The notes under the pieces are model-generated. The model did not search any database and was not told the DNA's origin. It saw only the letters and a list, made by a program, of their open reading frames with translations. Made by a program: the position numbers and the translations under genes. From positions 1 to 57,981 of the forward strand of contig JAEWVC010000078.1 of NCBI GenBank assembly GCA_023459275.1: DNA of 57,981 nt. The letters run 5' to 3'. Numbering within the stretch: position 1 is the first letter of the stretch; every line of letters begins with the position of its first letter. Below are positions 40,736-49,427 of this stretch, piece after piece. This stretch comes from Bacillota bacterium (GTDB lineage Bacteria; Bacillota; Clostridia; Christensenellales; Aristaeellaceae).

Positions 40736-43237
40736 TTATATGGAGAATTCGCCCTTGGTGAGGCGGTGGAGCAGACCGTTCAAAAGCACCACGATCATCA
40801 GGATGCCAAAGGCCATGGCGCTGGCCTGGGGCTGGCTGGTATAGGTCCAGTATTCATACAGCTGGAAGCCGATGGTTTTGGTGGTGTTGGAATACAGGAG
40901 CGTGGTCATGGAAAGCTCGTAGAAGCTGGGGATAAAGATCAAAAACCAGCCGGCGGCGATGGAGGGGAAGATCAGCGGGCCGGTAATCCGAAGCATGGTG
41001 CGCAGCCAGCTTGCCCCGGACACCTGGGAGCTTTCCTCCAGGGACACGTGGATCTGGGACATGGCGGACACCACCGTGCGCATGCCCATCATCAGGTATT
41101 TGATGACGTAGGCCACGATCATGATATAGGCCGTATTGTAGATGTTCACGCCGAAGGAGCCCTTCATGGTCATGATCAATCCCAGGGCGATGACCACCGA
41201 CGGCGTGCCGGAGCCCAAGGTGATCAAAAAATCCGGTATCTTGCGGCCCGTGACCCTTGTGCGCTGGAGCAGGTAGCTCATCACGCAGCTTACCGCGATG
41301 CCGATGGTGGCGGTGACCCCGGCAAAGACCAGGGAGTTTTTCAGGCATTCCAAGGTTTCCCCCCGGGAGAAGATCAGCGTCCACTGGCCGGTGGTAAAGT
41401 TCCCCGCCTCCCACACGCTCTTGCCAACATCCACCTTGAAGGAGGTGAACAGGATGGTCAGGAACGGCAGCAGGATCATGATCACGGCAAACAGCCCCAC
41501 CAGCGCGGTGAGGGGCACCCGCCATTTGTTCAGCTCCACAATGTTGGGCCGCGTGGACTTGCCGGACACCGTGATAAACTGCCGCCTGGATACCACAAAA
41601 TCAGAAAAGTACAAAATCATGATGGCCAGGAGCATCAGGAATACCGCCAAACCTGTGGCATCGTTGATCCCCTGGGTACCCAGGCCGTAGTATTCGATGA
41701 TGCGGGTGGTAACGGTGTGGATCTTCCCCGGAGCACCGATAATGGAGGGGATGCCATAGGCGCTGGCGGCACCGATAAACACCAGCAGGGCGCCAGCGAT
41801 AAGGGATGGCGTCATCATGGGCAGGGTGATTTTCAGCACCGTCTTTACCGGCGAGGCACCGGAGATGCGGGAGGCCTCCTCCAGGGAGGGGTCCATTTTC
41901 TCCATGGCTCTGGAGATGGTGATAAAGGCGTAAGGATAGTAAAAGGAAGTAAGCACCCAGACCAGGCCGCCGATGGAATACACGTTCAAGGGGCCGGTGC
42001 CTTCCTGAATACCCAGAATCCAGCGCAAAAGCACATTGATGTTCCCCACGTTGGGATTGAGGAGCCTGAGCCAGGCCATGGCCCCCAGATACGGGGGCAC
42101 CATGTAGGTAAGCACGAACAGGCTTCTGAAGAATTTCTTGCCGTACAGATCGGTACGCCCCACCAGCCAGGCCAGGGGGAAGGCAATCAGCGTGCCCAGC
42201 ACCATGGTGGCCGTGGCGCAGATGAGGGTGTTCTTCAGTGCGCTCCAGTTCATGCTGTAGCTGTACAGCCGCCTGAAGGTTTCCAGGGAGAAGGTGTTGT
42301 CCGGAAAGAGGGATTTGACCAGCAGGTAGACCGTGGGCATAAGCTGGAACACCAGCATGAAATCCACAATCAGCAGGATGATGACCCACTTGAAATCCAC
42401 CCGCCAGCTTCCTTCCTTTTTCAAAAGGAAGACCAGAAGCAGAATGTCCAGCATCATCAGGACGCCCGCAAGGATCACGCTGCGGCTGTTTGTGTAGGCC
42501 AGCCGCATGAGGAAAGAAACCTGCTTGCTAACCGCCATCTCATAGGCGGTCAGACGTACCGCCGCATCCCTAACGGATTTTTTCAGGCTGTTCACAAGCT
42601 CCGTAGGCACCGTTTCGCCGTCTTCCCTTGCGGAAGCGAAAAAAAGCTGCAGGAGCATGGCCTGCCTATCCGTGCCGGAAAGGCTGCCTAGGGCGGCAGA
42701 CGCCGCTTCCGGCGCGGCCCGGCTTTCATCAAGAAGGCATAAAAGCAGCTCCTGCCGGAAGCTGTCCCGCTTAAGAAGGTCCGCCATGCCTTTTTTTACG
42801 GCGGAGGTCACCCGGGGGCCGGACAGGGCGTAGGAAAGGGTCAAAAGCCCGTATTCCGCGCGTTCCGGGTCCTGCGCCCCTTCCAGCAGCGCCGCCACTC
42901 GCCCCTGCGCTTCTTCCCCGCCCGTAAGCCACTGGGCCATCAGCAAGCTGTCCGCAATAGGCTGCAAAGCTTCCCGCTGCGCGGCGGAAAGCTGCGTAAG
43001 GGCCGGGGCGACATGCCGGTCAAAATAGGCATCCAGTTCCCCGCCCAGTTTGTAAATGTCGGAGTACGCCTCCTCGGTGTTGAAGCCCGAGGCGCTGTAG
43101 GCGCGGATCCCCGCAAGCCCGCCTGCGATCATCCCCACGCCCAGCAGCAGCAGCAAAAGCAGCGCCAACCTGACCGCCAGAGAGGAATGCCCCTGGAGTT
43201 TCAACACCGGTACCGCCTGCTCGGCGGATATTTTCAT
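40736..43237 (-). CDS. Fused ABC permease (FbpB/AfuB type) with large extracytoplasmic insert
   Basis: An 833-residue permease containing two membrane modules in one chain, as in FbpB/AfuB/PhnU-type transporters. Each has an EAA loop: EEASRISGASPVKTVLKITLPM and EESSQVSGASWLRTMLRITGPL. Unusually, the first membrane helix (about residues 24-44) is followed by about 210 mostly helical, soluble residues (45-253) before the next helix; typical FbpB proteins are 500-560 residues without this part. It is Ala/Leu/Glu-rich with no recognised motif. The ATG at 43237 has AAGGAGG 8 bases before it. Substrate could be iron, a phosphonate or a sugar phosphate. Confidence 0.9.
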   Translation of the reverse strand: MKISAEQAVPVLKLQGHSSLAVRLALLLLLLLGVGMIAGGLAGIRAYSASGFNTEEAYSDIYKLGGELDAYFDRHVAPALTQLSAAQREALQPIADSLLMAQWLTGGEEAQGRVAALLEGAQDPERAEYGLLTLSYALSGPRVTSAVKKGMADLLKRDSFRQELLLCLLDESRAAPEAASAALGSLSGTDRQAMLLQLFFASAREDGETVPTELVNSLKKSVRDAAVRLTAYEMAVSKQVSFLMRLAYTNSRSVILAGVLMMLDILLLVFLLKKEGSWRVDFKWVIILLIVDFMLVFQLMPTVYLLVKSLFPDNTFSLETFRRLYSYSMNWSALKNTLICATATMVLGTLIAFPLAWLVGRTDLYGKKFFRSLFVLTYMVPPYLGAMAWLRLLNPNVGNINVLLRWILGIQEGTGPLNVYSIGGLVWVLTSFYYPYAFITISRAMEKMDPSLEEASRISGASPVKTVLKITLPMMTPSLIAGALLVFIGAASAYGIPSIIGAPGKIHTVTTRIIEYYGLGTQGINDATGLAVFLMLLAIMILYFSDFVVSRRQFITVSGKSTRPNIVELNKWRVPLTALVGLFAVIMILLPFLTILFTSFKVDVGKSVWEAGNFTTGQWTLIFSRGETLECLKNSLVFAGVTATIGIAVSCVMSYLLQRTRVTGRKIPDFLITLGSGTPSVVIALGLIMTMKGSFGVNIYNTAYIMIVAYVIKYLMMGMRTVVSAMSQIHVSLEESSQVSGASWLRTMLRITGPLIFPSIAAGWFLIFIPSFYELSMTTLLYSNTTKTIGFQLYEYWTYTSQPQASAMAFGILMIVVLLNGLLHRLTKGEFSI

Positions 43238-43251
43238 GGGGGAAGTCCTCC

Positions 43252-43593
43252 TTATACTATTGTAAAATATTATTTCGTCCAAAGCGGCGAGAGATTTTCG
43301 ATGCAGGGCAAGGAGACGGAGCGAGGCAACGCCGCGCTACACTGGGTTCCGTAGCCCGGCCGCCCCCGGTGGGGGCAATGGGCCGGGCAGAGGAAGCTTG
43401 TGAAACGAGCCACGCAAACGGCAGTGAGCGGGGCGACGATTGAGCAAGCCGGGCACAAGGCGACACAGTCGGCGCCCGTTCAAACGCTTTTGAACGGGCG
43501 GTCGCGTAGCGACTTGGTTTCCGGCAGGAAACCAACCTTCCGCACGAAAAGAACCGCCGTAACGACGAAATAATGTTTGGAAATAGTATTATA
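43252..43593. mobile_element. MITE-like element between binding-protein and permease genes
   Basis: About 340 bases with imperfect terminal inverted repeats: 43252-43279 and 43564-43591 match at 23 of 28 positions when one is reverse-complemented (shared inner part GACGAAATAAT). TTATA occurs at both outer ends (43252-43256 and 43589-43593) and may be a 5-base target duplication. The inside has no gene but several hairpins: GCCCGGC...GCCGGGC around GCCCCC/GGGGGC (about 43351-43387), GCCCGTTCAAA/TTTGAACGGGC-type near 43474-43500 and TTGGTTTCC/GGAAACCAA near 43513-43535. It lies inside an operon, directly against the permease ribosome site. Confidence 0.6.
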
Positions 43594-43595
43594 AC

Positions 43596-43631
43596 GCATC
43601 GACAAAGCGGCGCCAGCCACTTTGTCGATGC
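43596..43631. repeat. Hairpin with AAAGYGGC/GCCACTTT core
   Basis: GCATCGACAAAG (43596-43607) pairs exactly with CTTTGTCGATGC (43620-43631), with an inner GGC/GCC. It is related to the hairpin at 39598-39626 and lies just outside the MITE-like element, 52 bases past the binding-protein stop. Confidence 0.5.
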
Positions 43632-43682
43632 AGTGAGCCACCCGCCGCGGAGCGGCCTTCCTTGGGTGCGTGTGGAATGGGT

Positions 43683-44702
43683 CTATTGCGTTACGCGCTC
43701 CTGGAACTGGGTGCGGATCTCCTCGCGCATGGTGTAGCAGCGGACCCAGTCCACGCCCATGTCGGTTTTGATCAGGCCGTCGGTGTCGATGGAATCATAG
43801 GGGATGCCGGTCATGCCCTTCAAAACGCCGTGCATGTAGCCCTGCAGCACAAACTGCTGGCCCGCGTCGCTCAAAAGCCAATCGGTAATGGCCTCGCAGG
43901 CCTCAATATTCATGTTGGCGCTGCGGTCTTCAGCCACGGTCATCACGGTGGAGGGGATCAAAATATTGCCGTCCTCGGGATAGATGCAGGCAATCTTGCT
44001 GCCCTCTTCCTTGCGGATCTTCAATACGCTCTCCTCCAGGATCATGATCACCTTGCACTCGCCGGTTTGCAGCTTGGCCAGCGCCGTGGAGCCGGACTCG
44101 ATCATCACGCCGTTTTGGCCCAGGGCGGTAAAATAGTCATAGCCGTACTTGTCGCTCAGCGCTGCCACAGCCGCCATGGTGGTGCCGCTGGTGAGCGGGT
44201 TGCCCATGGAGATCTGCCCCTTCAGGGAGGTATCGTTCGCGAAATCATAAAAGGTTTTGGGCAGCGTATCAGCGCTGTTCAGCTCCGGGTTATAAGCCAG
44301 CACCATGTTGCACACCCGGACGGGGTACCAATATCCTTCCTCATCGTAGGGGAAGCGCAGCTTATCCGCCGCCCCATCAATGACGTAGGAATGCAGCCAG
44401 CCGCCTTCCTTCAACTCTAGGGAGTAGGCGGGCTCGGCCACCAGCATCATGTCGCAGCCCAGGGTGCCGGTCTCCATCTCGCCGGCCAGCTTGGTCTGCA
44501 GCGAGCCCGTGCCGCCGTAGAAGAATTCCACCTCCAGGTTCGGGAATTCCGCCTTCAAGGCCTCGGACATCATGTCGATCACGAATTGGTACATGGAGGT
44601 GTAGATCGTCACCTTGCCCGACAAATCCTCGTTGACCGCCAGGGCCGTGGGGACCGCCGCCAGCATCGCCAGGCATAGAAGGGTTGCCAGAAGCTTTTTC
44701 AT
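43683..44702 (-). CDS. AfuA/FbpA-type extracellular binding protein
   Basis: A 339-residue binding protein of the COG1840 (AfuA/FbpA/PhnS) group with a 22-residue signal (KKLLATLLCLAMLAAVPTALA) cut by signal peptidase I. The only Cys in the signal is in its hydrophobic core, so it is not a lipobox. Family blocks are GKVTIYTSMYQFVIDMMSEAL, VEFFYGGTGSLQTKLAGEM, CDMMLVAEPAYSLELKEGGWL and ISMGNPLTSGTTMAAVAAL. GGGAGGGA precedes the ATG. It is first in the minus-strand operon with the fused permease and ATPase. The GTGS phosphate-type contact would fit a phosphate-bearing ligand as well as iron. Confidence 0.9.
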   Translation of the reverse strand: MKKLLATLLCLAMLAAVPTALAVNEDLSGKVTIYTSMYQFVIDMMSEALKAEFPNLEVEFFYGGTGSLQTKLAGEMETGTLGCDMMLVAEPAYSLELKEGGWLHSYVIDGAADKLRFPYDEEGYWYPVRVCNMVLAYNPELNSADTLPKTFYDFANDTSLKGQISMGNPLTSGTTMAAVAALSDKYGYDYFTALGQNGVMIESGSTALAKLQTGECKVIMILEESVLKIRKEEGSKIACIYPEDGNILIPSTVMTVAEDRSANMNIEACEAITDWLLSDAGQQFVLQGYMHGVLKGMTGIPYDSIDTDGLIKTDMGVDWVRCYTMREEIRTQFQERVTQ

Positions 44703-44789
44703 GTTGTTTCCCTCCCTTTATTGAATTGTGTAAAGGGCCGCGGCGTATAAAAAACATATGCGCGCGGCAACGAACCAATTGTTATATTC

Positions 44790-44819
44790 AGTATATATCA
44801 TCCGGTATGGAAAAATCAA
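44790..44819 (-). promoter_or_regulatory. Predicted promoter of the AfuA-type operon
   Basis: On the minus strand, TTGATT (44814-44819), 18-base spacer and TATACT (44790-44795), about 90 bases before the start codon. The rest of the 44703-45045 divergent region is A/T-rich and holds no gene. Confidence 0.45.
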
Positions 44820-44981
44820 CCTTTTGCTTACATAAAACTTTCATATTGCATACAAATATCAAACACTTGACAAACATTACACAAATATTTCCGCCCGTTG
44901 CACATTTTGCCTTGCAGTGCATCATTGCCGCCTTTGTGCCTTGAAAGCACGGAAAAATTTCCACCGCACCCCTTTTAGCTA

Positions 44982-45031
44982 TTGACACACTGCGGAAAAG
45001 CAGGTATAGTGATTATATGACATCCATGTCA
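44982..45031 (+). promoter_or_regulatory. Promoter and operator of regulon 4 LacI gene
   Basis: TTGACA (44982-44987), 17-base spacer, TATAGT (45005-45010), then the palindrome TGACAT-CC-ATGTCA (45018-45031) at or just past the transcription start. A matching TGGCAT-CG-ATGCCA lies before the sulfatase genes (46076-46089). Confidence 0.7.
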
Positions 45032-45045
45032 CACTGGAGTGCGCT

Positions 45046-46056
45046 GTGAGTACGATCTATGATATTGCGAAGGAGACAGGCTTTTCTCCTTCAACAGTCG
45101 CCAGGGTGCTGCGGGAAAAAGGCTATGCCAGCCCGAAAACAAAAGAGGCGATCCGTGCCGCGGCCAACAGGCTGGGATATACGCCTTCCTATGCCGCCAA
45201 GGTAATGCGGACCAGGCTTTCCCACAGGATCCTGTTCTGTGTGCCGGAATTGAACGCGCAGTTTTTTTTCCGTATCAATCAAAAGATTTGCCCGGTGATG
45301 GACGCGGCGGGGTATTTCACCCTGACCTGCATGACTGGCAGCAACGAGGAGAAAGAGCTGGAAATGCTCAACGCCCTGCGTGAGGACGTTGCCGATGGCA
45401 TGATCATGATCTCCCACAATGTAACGCGCCGGCTGATAGATACCATCAACACCCTGGAAAAGCCTGTGGTGCTCATCAACTGGGTGCCCGACAAACGGCC
45501 CGGCGACCGCTTCCATAATATCTTCACGGATGTGACAGACGGTATCTACAAGACCACAAAGCTCATGATCGATCATGGGCACCGGGATATCGCCTTTGTG
45601 GTGGGCAATATCGACGTAACCACTTCCCAGTCCCGCTACCTGGGCTATAAAAAAGCCCTGGAGCAGAGTGGCATCCCCCTTCGCGAGGACCTTGTGATGC
45701 AGATCGTGCGGCATATCAACTGCTCTGCGGTTTGCGAAAACATACTGATGCTCTCTCCCCGGCCCACCGCGGTCGTGTTCTGCTCGGATTACGACGCGGC
45801 ACAGTTTATTTCAGTCTGCCGCCGCCACAACCTGAATGTTCCCAGGGATATCAGCGTGACCGGCATGAACGACGAGGATATCGCCCGCTTCTTTGATCCA
45901 CCCATGACCACCTACTTTCTCAATGACAGCCGCCTTGGGGAACTGGCCGCCCATATCATGTTGGACAGCCTGGAGGGAAAGCTCCGGGATTATCAAACCA
46001 TACGGATAGAGGGGGAATTGATTTACAGAGGGACAGTTTCTGTCTGCAGGGAATAG
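45046..46056 (+). CDS. LacI-family transcriptional regulator (regulon 4)
   Basis: A 336-residue LacI/GalR regulator starting with GTG. The HTH is TIYDIAKETGFSPSTVARVLREKGY (residues 3-27), the hinge is YAAKVMRTRLSHR, and the sensor domain begins ILFCVPELNAQ. The C-terminal block DISVTGMNDEDIARFFDPPMTTYFLND has Asn in place of the common Asp of GFDD. CTGGAG precedes the start. It lies just upstream of the sulfatase/importer genes in the same direction, and divergent from the AfuA-type operon. Matching palindromes before itself and before the sulfatases suggest it controls both. Confidence 0.93.
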   Translation: MSTIYDIAKETGFSPSTVARVLREKGYASPKTKEAIRAAANRLGYTPSYAAKVMRTRLSHRILFCVPELNAQFFFRINQKICPVMDAAGYFTLTCMTGSNEEKELEMLNALREDVADGMIMISHNVTRRLIDTINTLEKPVVLINWVPDKRPGDRFHNIFTDVTDGIYKTTKLMIDHGHRDIAFVVGNIDVTTSQSRYLGYKKALEQSGIPLREDLVMQIVRHINCSAVCENILMLSPRPTAVVFCSDYDAAQFISVCRRHNLNVPRDISVTGMNDEDIARFFDPPMTTYFLNDSRLGELAAHIMLDSLEGKLRDYQTIRIEGELIYRGTVSVCRE

Positions 46057-46075
46057 TTTTTTATTTTGGCAAATG

Positions 46076-46089
46076 TGGCATCGATGCCA
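46076..46089. promoter_or_regulatory. Operator before the sulfatase operon
   Basis: TGGCATCGATGCCA is a perfect palindrome with TGGCAT half-sites, like TGACAT in the box at 45018. It falls within the spacer of a weak promoter-like pair (TTGGCA then TTTAGT). It is likely bound by the LacI protein encoded upstream. Confidence 0.6.
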
Positions 46090-46137
46090 TTTAGTTGCAT
46101 AAATTTCGCAGAAAGTTGCATGAAAAGAGAGAGAAGC

Positions 46138-47679
46138 ATGAAACAAAACCATCCCTGTAACACCATTGTTATCTGCAGCGACCAGCACCACTTCCGGTAC
46201 GCGGGATATGCAGGCCATCCCTTCGTGAAAACGCCGAACCTTGACGCCCTGGCCGAGGAGGGAACCGTGTTTACCCAGGCGTACTGCAACTGCCCCGTAT
46301 GTACGCCCAGCCGCATGAGCTTTATTACCGGCAAGTATGTCAGCCAGATCGGCAGCTGGTTTATCGGCGTGCCGCTTGATGAAAAAGAAAAGACATGGGC
46401 GTCCCGGTTATCCGAAGCGGGCGTGCATACCACCATGATCGGGAAAATGGATTTTTGCGGGCCTTACCAATCCGGGGGGTTTGACGATTACCAGATTATT
46501 GAACGGCGGGGGATGTTCGATCCATATCCGCGCACCTCCCCCCTGGGTTCCAGGGTCAGGGAATACATAAGGAGCGACAAGCGTGCGCACATCAAAAACG
46601 CCGGCATCCGCAAGCAGTTGTATACCAACGGTTCGGACGGCCACAACGATGCGCTGGGCTTTTATGACCATGACCGCATGATTACGCAATGGGCCATCAA
46701 TTACCTGCGCGGGCTTCAAAACCGGCTGTCCGATGAGCCGTGGACGCTGTACCTGGGGTATTTGATGCCCCATTGGCCCTACACCTGCCCGAAGGAATAC
46801 TTCGATTTGTATTATCCGGACCGCGTGCAAATGCCCTTTGACTGCGTGATGCCCGAAAACGAAAAGCTGCATCCCGCCGTACGGGAGTTCCAACGCGCCT
46901 GCAACCTGACGGATATCAGCGCGGACGATGTCCGGCGGGTGCTGGCGGGGTACTGCGGCATGATCACGGCCATGGACGGGATGATCGGCCAGGTGTTTGC
47001 GGAACTGAAGCGGTTGGGTCTTTACGAGGATGTCAACATCCTCTACACCTCCGACCATGGCGACTCCTGTGGCGAGCATGGCCTGTTTTACAAGCAGTGC
47101 TCCTACGACGGATCTTGCGCGGTGCCCCTGGTGATGAAGGGGCCGGATATCAAAAAGGGCCACACGGTGACCGTGCCCGTCACCCTGGCCGACATGTACC
47201 CGACGCTCATGGACCTGTGGAACCTGCCCGTGGAGGAGGACCGTCCCGGAAAGAGCTGGCGGCCGCTGCTGGAGGGTGGGAACGCCTATGGCATGGAATA
47301 TGCCTTTGCGGAGTACCACGGGAACTTCTTCCGGGACAGCTGGTACATGCTGGTCAAGGACGGATTCAAGTATACCTACTATGTTGGCGGCCGGCCGACG
47401 CTGTTCCACCTTGACAGTGATCCTAGGGAAATGCATGATCTGGCGGCGCTGCCGGAGCACCGGGAAAGGCTTGCGGCCTTTGAAGCGCTGCTGCGCACCA
47501 TCCTCGACCCCGAAGCCGTATGCGAAAGGTCCAAGCAGGACCTGGGCTTGATCGGGCCCAACGGGGAGGACTACACAAAGGAACTGACGTTTGCCAAACT
47601 CCAGGAAGGCTACAAAACCGGCCGATTCGCCTATCAGCCTGAGTTTGTACCCTACCGCGAATACGCAAAGGAGCATTAA
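46138..47679 (+). CDS. Sulfatase, family S1, formylglycine type (1)
   Basis: A 513-residue type I sulfatase that removes sulfate esters from sugars. The formylglycine site is Cys55 in CTPSR, inside CNCPVCTPSRMSFITGKY. Metal ligands are in VICSDQHH near the N-terminus and in YTSDHGDSCGEHGLFYKQ. No signal peptide is seen, so it would act in the cytoplasm on imported sulfated oligosaccharides. ATG 46138 follows AGAGAGAAG; upstream ATGs overlap the operator region. The Cys must be matured by an anaerobic sulfatase-maturating enzyme (anSME), which is not in this window. Confidence 0.92.
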   Translation: MKQNHPCNTIVICSDQHHFRYAGYAGHPFVKTPNLDALAEEGTVFTQAYCNCPVCTPSRMSFITGKYVSQIGSWFIGVPLDEKEKTWASRLSEAGVHTTMIGKMDFCGPYQSGGFDDYQIIERRGMFDPYPRTSPLGSRVREYIRSDKRAHIKNAGIRKQLYTNGSDGHNDALGFYDHDRMITQWAINYLRGLQNRLSDEPWTLYLGYLMPHWPYTCPKEYFDLYYPDRVQMPFDCVMPENEKLHPAVREFQRACNLTDISADDVRRVLAGYCGMITAMDGMIGQVFAELKRLGLYEDVNILYTSDHGDSCGEHGLFYKQCSYDGSCAVPLVMKGPDIKKGHTVTVPVTLADMYPTLMDLWNLPVEEDRPGKSWRPLLEGGNAYGMEYAFAEYHGNFFRDSWYMLVKDGFKYTYYVGGRPTLFHLDSDPREMHDLAALPEHRERLAAFEALLRTILDPEAVCERSKQDLGLIGPNGEDYTKELTFAKLQEGYKTGRFAYQPEFVPYREYAKEH

Positions 47680-47720
47680 CATTGCTTCCAAACAATATCG
47701 CGCCGGGAAAGGAGCACGGG

Positions 47721-49310
47721 ATGAAAAAACAGTTTGTGATGATCATGTGCGATACCCAAAGGTGGGATATGCTGAATTGCTACCGCCAAACGGGGCTGCA
47801 AACGCCCCATCTGGACGCGCTGGCCGCCGGGGGCGTGCGCTATGAGCGGGCCTATGCCGTGCAGCCGGTGTGCGGACCTGCGCGTTCGGCAATTTTTACG
47901 GGCCTGATGCCCAGCGTAAACGGTGCCTGGGCCAACGATATGCCCCTGTACGCAAACGTCCGTACCCTGGGCCAGCGGCTTGCAAAACACGGCGTGCATG
48001 CGGCGTACATCGGCAAGTACCATCTGGACGGCTCGGATTACTTCGGTACGGGGGAATGCCCGGAGGGCTGGGATCCTGAGTATTTCTACGATATGCGCAT
48101 GTTCCTTGAGGAGCTTCCCGAGAGGGAGCGGGTACTCTCCCGCTCCGCGCTGTCCATGAAATTCCGGCCCGTGCGCAAGGAGGATACCTTCGGCGGCAAA
48201 GTAACCGCCCGGGCCATCGATTTCATGAACCGGCACAGGGAGGAGGACTACTTCCTTGTGGTGTCCTTTGATGAGCCGCATCATCCGTTCCTGTGCCCCC
48301 CGCCCTTTGACCACCTGTATGACGGCTACGAATTTCCAGTTACCCCCAATGTTCTTGATACCCTGGAGGGGAAGCCCGATTATCAGCGCGTATGGAGCGG
48401 CAAGCGACGTCTTGCGGACCGGGAAAAAGTACGCATCGTGCATTCCGCCTATTTCGGCTGCCATTCCTATGTGGACGACCTGGTGGGGCAATTGTTGCGA
48501 GTGATCCCGGAAACGGCGGCGGTCCTGTATACCGCCGATCACGGAGACATGCTGGAAAGCCATTCCCTGGACAGCAAGGGCGCCGTATCCTATGAGGAAG
48601 CAACGCGGGTTCCCCTGCTCTTCCGCCATCCGGACGGGGAAAGGGGCCGGGTGTACAGCCGCCAGCCCGTATCCCACCTGAGCATCAGCCCCACGGTGAT
48701 GGAATATTTCAATCTTCCCGCGTCGCCCGCCTTTCACGCGGAAAGCATGCTCAACACCGTTCTTGATGTGCAGGCGCCCCATGCGGAGGCTTACTGCTTT
48801 ATGGAGTTTGGCCGCTTTTGCCAGGGCAACGACACAAACGGCGGGCTGCAGTTGATCAGGGCCGTCACTGACGGGCATTGGAAGCTGGCGGTCAACCTGA
48901 CGAGCACAGACGAACTGTATCACCTGGATACAGACCCTTATGAGATGAGCAACCTGATTGACAACCCGGCGCACGTAGAAGCGCGGAACAGGCTGCATGA
49001 TGCTTTGACCGGCCACATGGACGCGTGCCGTGACCCCTTCCGCGGCTACTGCTGGGAGCGAAGGCCCTGGCGCACAGACGCGCCCGGGGCCAGCTGGCCG
49101 GGGCATGGCTTTAGGAGGCAGCGGCCCTACGACGGCTACGAGCCCCGGGAATTGGACTATGCCACTGGTTTGGAAATTTCCGCCTGCCAGCGGAAAATCG
49201 TGCAGCCGGAGCAATTCGCGGACTGCGGATCCCTTGACGAGCTGGCCGAAAAAATGATCGCAACCCACAAGGCGCCAAGGCTATCCGATGGGCACAAGTG
49301 CGGGGAGTAA
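47721..49310 (+). CDS. Sulfatase, family S1, formylglycine type (2)
   Basis: A 529-residue type I sulfatase. The formylglycine Cys is Cys51 in CGPARSAIFTGLMPS. Metal and sulfate ligands are in IMCDTQRWDML (N-terminal Asp), AAYIGKYHLDG and VLYTADHGDMLESHSL. The C-terminal ~100 residues are longer than in the first sulfatase (RPWRTDAPGASWPGHGFRRQ onward). No signal peptide. GAAAGGAG precedes the ATG, 41 bases after the first sulfatase. The two probably remove sulfate at different positions of the same glycan. Confidence 0.92.
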   Translation: MKKQFVMIMCDTQRWDMLNCYRQTGLQTPHLDALAAGGVRYERAYAVQPVCGPARSAIFTGLMPSVNGAWANDMPLYANVRTLGQRLAKHGVHAAYIGKYHLDGSDYFGTGECPEGWDPEYFYDMRMFLEELPERERVLSRSALSMKFRPVRKEDTFGGKVTARAIDFMNRHREEDYFLVVSFDEPHHPFLCPPPFDHLYDGYEFPVTPNVLDTLEGKPDYQRVWSGKRRLADREKVRIVHSAYFGCHSYVDDLVGQLLRVIPETAAVLYTADHGDMLESHSLDSKGAVSYEEATRVPLLFRHPDGERGRVYSRQPVSHLSISPTVMEYFNLPASPAFHAESMLNTVLDVQAPHAEAYCFMEFGRFCQGNDTNGGLQLIRAVTDGHWKLAVNLTSTDELYHLDTDPYEMSNLIDNPAHVEARNRLHDALTGHMDACRDPFRGYCWERRPWRTDAPGASWPGHGFRRQRPYDGYEPRELDYATGLEISACQRKIVQPEQFADCGSLDELAEKMIATHKAPRLSDGHKCGE

Positions 49311-49427
49311 AACCTGCCGTCCGTTTGCGGCGGAAAAAGGTGAAAGGAGGCAAGGAAGCCTGCGAGCGGTCCATCTTGCAATCACGGATAAACAAAACCC
49401 ATCGACAAAAAGAGAGGAGAAAATACC

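Noticed and set aside
40472..42691. Plus-strand open frame opposite the ATPase and permease
   Set aside because: No motif and no start signal; both opposite genes are clear ABC components.
43252..43631. CRISPR array or tandem repeat in the hairpin-rich spacers
   Set aside because: The repeats are inverted and of unequal spacing; no direct repeat-spacer periodicity is present here or elsewhere in the window.
44703..45045. Small gene or riboswitch in the A/T-rich divergent region
   Set aside because: No frame with a ribosome site and no conserved aptamer-like fold could be recognised; only two divergent promoters and one operator are supported.
49311..49427. Separate promoter or small gene between sulfatase 2 and the binding protein
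   Set aside because: No convincing -35/-10 pair or start codon with ribosome site apart from that of the binding protein.
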